From the NCBI GenBank assembly GCA_003446775.1, contig DMCH01000054.1:1-6299 (forward strand): a stretch of DNA of 6,299 nucleotides. Direction: 5' to 3'. The translations under genes and the position numbers were made by a program. This DNA comes from Chloroflexota bacterium (GTDB lineage: Bacteria; Chloroflexota; Dormibacteria; Dormibacterales; Dormibacteraceae). The notes under the pieces are model-generated. The model did no database searches. It was given only the letters and a program-made list of their open reading frames with translations, and had not been told where the DNA came from. Below are positions 5,414 to 6,299 of this stretch, in pieces (position 1 is the first letter of the stretch; each line of letters starts with the position of its first letter).

Positions 5414-6145
5414 CTAGTCGGCGATGACCTCGGTGCCGGCAATCTCGTCGTGAACCGCGCGCAGCCGCAGCGCCACCAATGGCAGCGCGAGCAGGCGGAC
5501 GAGCGCCTGGCCGGCGCTCACTCGCGAGCCATCGACCGACACCACGCGCTGTCCGGTGATCATGCCCCCGACCGTGCGCCCGGAGATGCTCCAGCAGGCG
5601 ACGTGGTAGCCGGCGGCGACGACGGCCAGCGCAGGCAGGCGACGGCGCCTGCCGGCGACGAGCGCCACGAGGGCGAACAGACCGATGTCGATCGCAGCCG
5701 CTGAGGCGCGCCGGGTCGGGGCCACCGGCACGCCGGGCGCAGGCTGCCGCCCGCGCTGCCAGAGCAGGTGCAGGCGCATGACGGTGTGATGAAACGGCAG
5801 CTGGGTAACCATGTAGAGGGGACGCGGCAGCCGTGGCCGATATCCCTCCACCGAAGCCGTCAGCCGGCCCTTGCCCGTCTCGATGCGGAGGCGACCACCC
5901 AGATCCCCGACCGCCAGGCCGCCTTCGATCGGGAGCTCGACACTCGACCGCGTCGTCTTCGCGGGTCCGAAGCGGATGATCTCCAGCGGACCCAGAAACA
6001 GCGACGAACCACGCTGGGTCACGAGTCCCAGGGTCAGCTTCGGGATGTCCAGGAAGAAGCTCTCGCGAAGCTCACGACCGGTGACCGGACGCGAGGAGGC
6101 CACCGAATCCTCAAGGGTCACGCGGCCGCCGGTCCAACTCGCCAT
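5414..6145 (-). CDS. RDD-family membrane protein with a long uncharacterised N-terminal domain
   Basis: The 243-residue product has two parts. Residues 1-140 are soluble-looking and strand-rich, with GGRLRIETGKGRLTASVEGY and LYMVTQLPFHHTVMRLHLL near residues 83-128; I recognise no named domain there. Residues 143-243 form an RDD domain: RRASAAAIDIG (R145, R146 and D153), a hydrophobic segment at 152-164, a basic GRRRRL turn, a second hydrophobic segment at 170-187, then SGRTVGGMITGQRVV, a third segment at 211-226, and the closing HDEIAGTEVI. RDD proteins are small membrane proteins, some linked to ion or solute transport, but the function here is unknown. ATG at 6145 is chosen; the frame extends upstream to 6244, but that would overlap the divergent gene antisense. 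It lies 17 bp before zwf and probably forms an operon with it. Confidence 0.85.
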   Translation of the reverse strand: MASWTGGRVTLEDSVASSRPVTGRELRESFFLDIPKLTLGLVTQRGSSLFLGPLEIIRFGPAKTTRSSVELPIEGGLAVGDLGGRLRIETGKGRLTASVEGYRPRLPRPLYMVTQLPFHHTVMRLHLLWQRGRQPAPGVPVAPTRRASAAAIDIGLFALVALVAGRRRRLPALAVVAAGYHVACWSISGRTVGGMITGQRVVSVDGSRVSAGQALVRLLALPLVALRLRAVHDEIAGTEVIAD

Positions 6146-6163
6146 TGGAGATATGTTGAGGCG
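6146..6163. promoter_or_regulatory. Compact divergent promoter between the RDD-zwf unit and the SRPBCC gene
   Basis: Only 18 bp separate the two start codons. On the plus strand TATGTT (6152-6157) resembles a -10 box and ends 6 bp before the ATG at 6164, the spacing expected when transcription starts at the A of the start codon. On the minus strand the best match is CAACAT (6158-6153), weaker, ending 7 bp before the ATG at 6145. No standard Shine-Dalgarno at good spacing precedes either start. Leaderless transcription in at least the plus direction is inferred. Confidence 0.45.
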
Positions 6164-6299
6164 ATGCCCAAGCTCGAGTTCTCGGCCGCCGTGGTCATTC
6201 ACACATCGCCCGAGCGCGCCTTTGACTACTTCGCCGACTTCCACCCCGTGGCCAAGGTGCTCGAGGGCGTGACCAGGTGGGAGCCGATCGGATCGACCA
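6164..6299 (+). CDS. SRPBCC (START-like) family protein, N-terminal part, truncated by the window end
   Basis: Forty-five residues are visible, beginning MPKLEFSAAVVIHTSPERAF and then DYFADFHPVAKVLEGVTRWE, and the frame is open at the window edge. The pattern of a beta strand with alternating hydrophobics (FSAAVVIHTS), then the helix start PERAFDYFADF and a second helix, is typical of SRPBCC/polyketide cyclase-like proteins, where xxVxIxApPExVWxxlxD opens the fold. Such proteins bind hydrophobic ligands in a deep cavity, and many act on or carry lipids or aromatic compounds. No ligand can be inferred here. The start at 6164 fits the fold's usual N-terminus. A GAGG lies only 2 bases upstream, too close for a normal ribosome binding site. 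The gene is divergent from the RDD-zwf unit. Confidence 0.8.
   Translation, partial: MPKLEFSAAVVIHTSPERAFDYFADFHPVAKVLEGVTRWEPIGST

Noticed and set aside
4728..5417. A 229-codon open frame on the plus strand opposite zwf
   Set aside because: It is the antisense shadow of a clear glucose-6-phosphate dehydrogenase; the product is Arg/Asp/Glu-biased with no recognisable domain, as expected in high-GC DNA.
6146..6244. N-terminal extension of the RDD protein to 6244
   Set aside because: The extra 33 residues are antisense to the SRPBCC coding start and do not resemble a domain; ATG 6145 gives a clean non-overlapping divergent pair.

Overview
The window is GC-rich, uses GTG as well as ATG starts, and is densely packed with bacterial genes. 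It looks chromosomal, and most of it is ordinary central and amino-acid metabolism. The urocanase tail (GVGIGRSIHAG type) and the hutU-hutF-hutI order recall Actinomycetota and related high-GC Gram-positive or Chloroflexota-like lineages. The phylum cannot be fixed from this sequence alone. No transposase, phage gene, CRISPR array, tRNA or rRNA was seen.

Bases 1-2683 (+) hold the end of a histidine-utilisation operon: the last 86 codons of hutU (urocanate hydratase), then hutF (formimidoylglutamate deiminase) and hutI (imidazolonepropionase). Each downstream start overlaps the preceding stop by 4 bp (GTGA, then ATGA). Together they convert urocanate to imidazolonepropionate, formiminoglutamate and N-formylglutamate plus ammonia. 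hutH and the final amidohydrolase are not in the window. A 107-bp gap follows, with promoter- and operator-like sequence. Next comes an unrecognised 139-aa four-helix membrane protein with a strong ribosome binding site and a clear intrinsic terminator.

Bases 3255-3998 contain the least ordinary part: two directly repeated, hairpin-rich elements of about 190 and 169 bp flank a single small cupin gene. The two copies share a 35-bp identical core, a left hairpin and a terminal right hairpin, but carry different central hairpins. The downstream copy begins within the last codons of the cupin gene and appears to supply its stop codon.

Bases 4002-6145 (-) hold a two-gene unit: an RDD-family membrane protein with a long unassigned soluble N-terminal part, followed 17 bp later by zwf (glucose-6-phosphate dehydrogenase, first enzyme of the oxidative pentose phosphate pathway). 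Divergent from it, with only 18 bp between start codons, begins an SRPBCC/START-like protein that runs off the right edge. A -10-like hexamer sits 6 bp before its ATG, suggesting leaderless transcription from a very compact divergent promoter.
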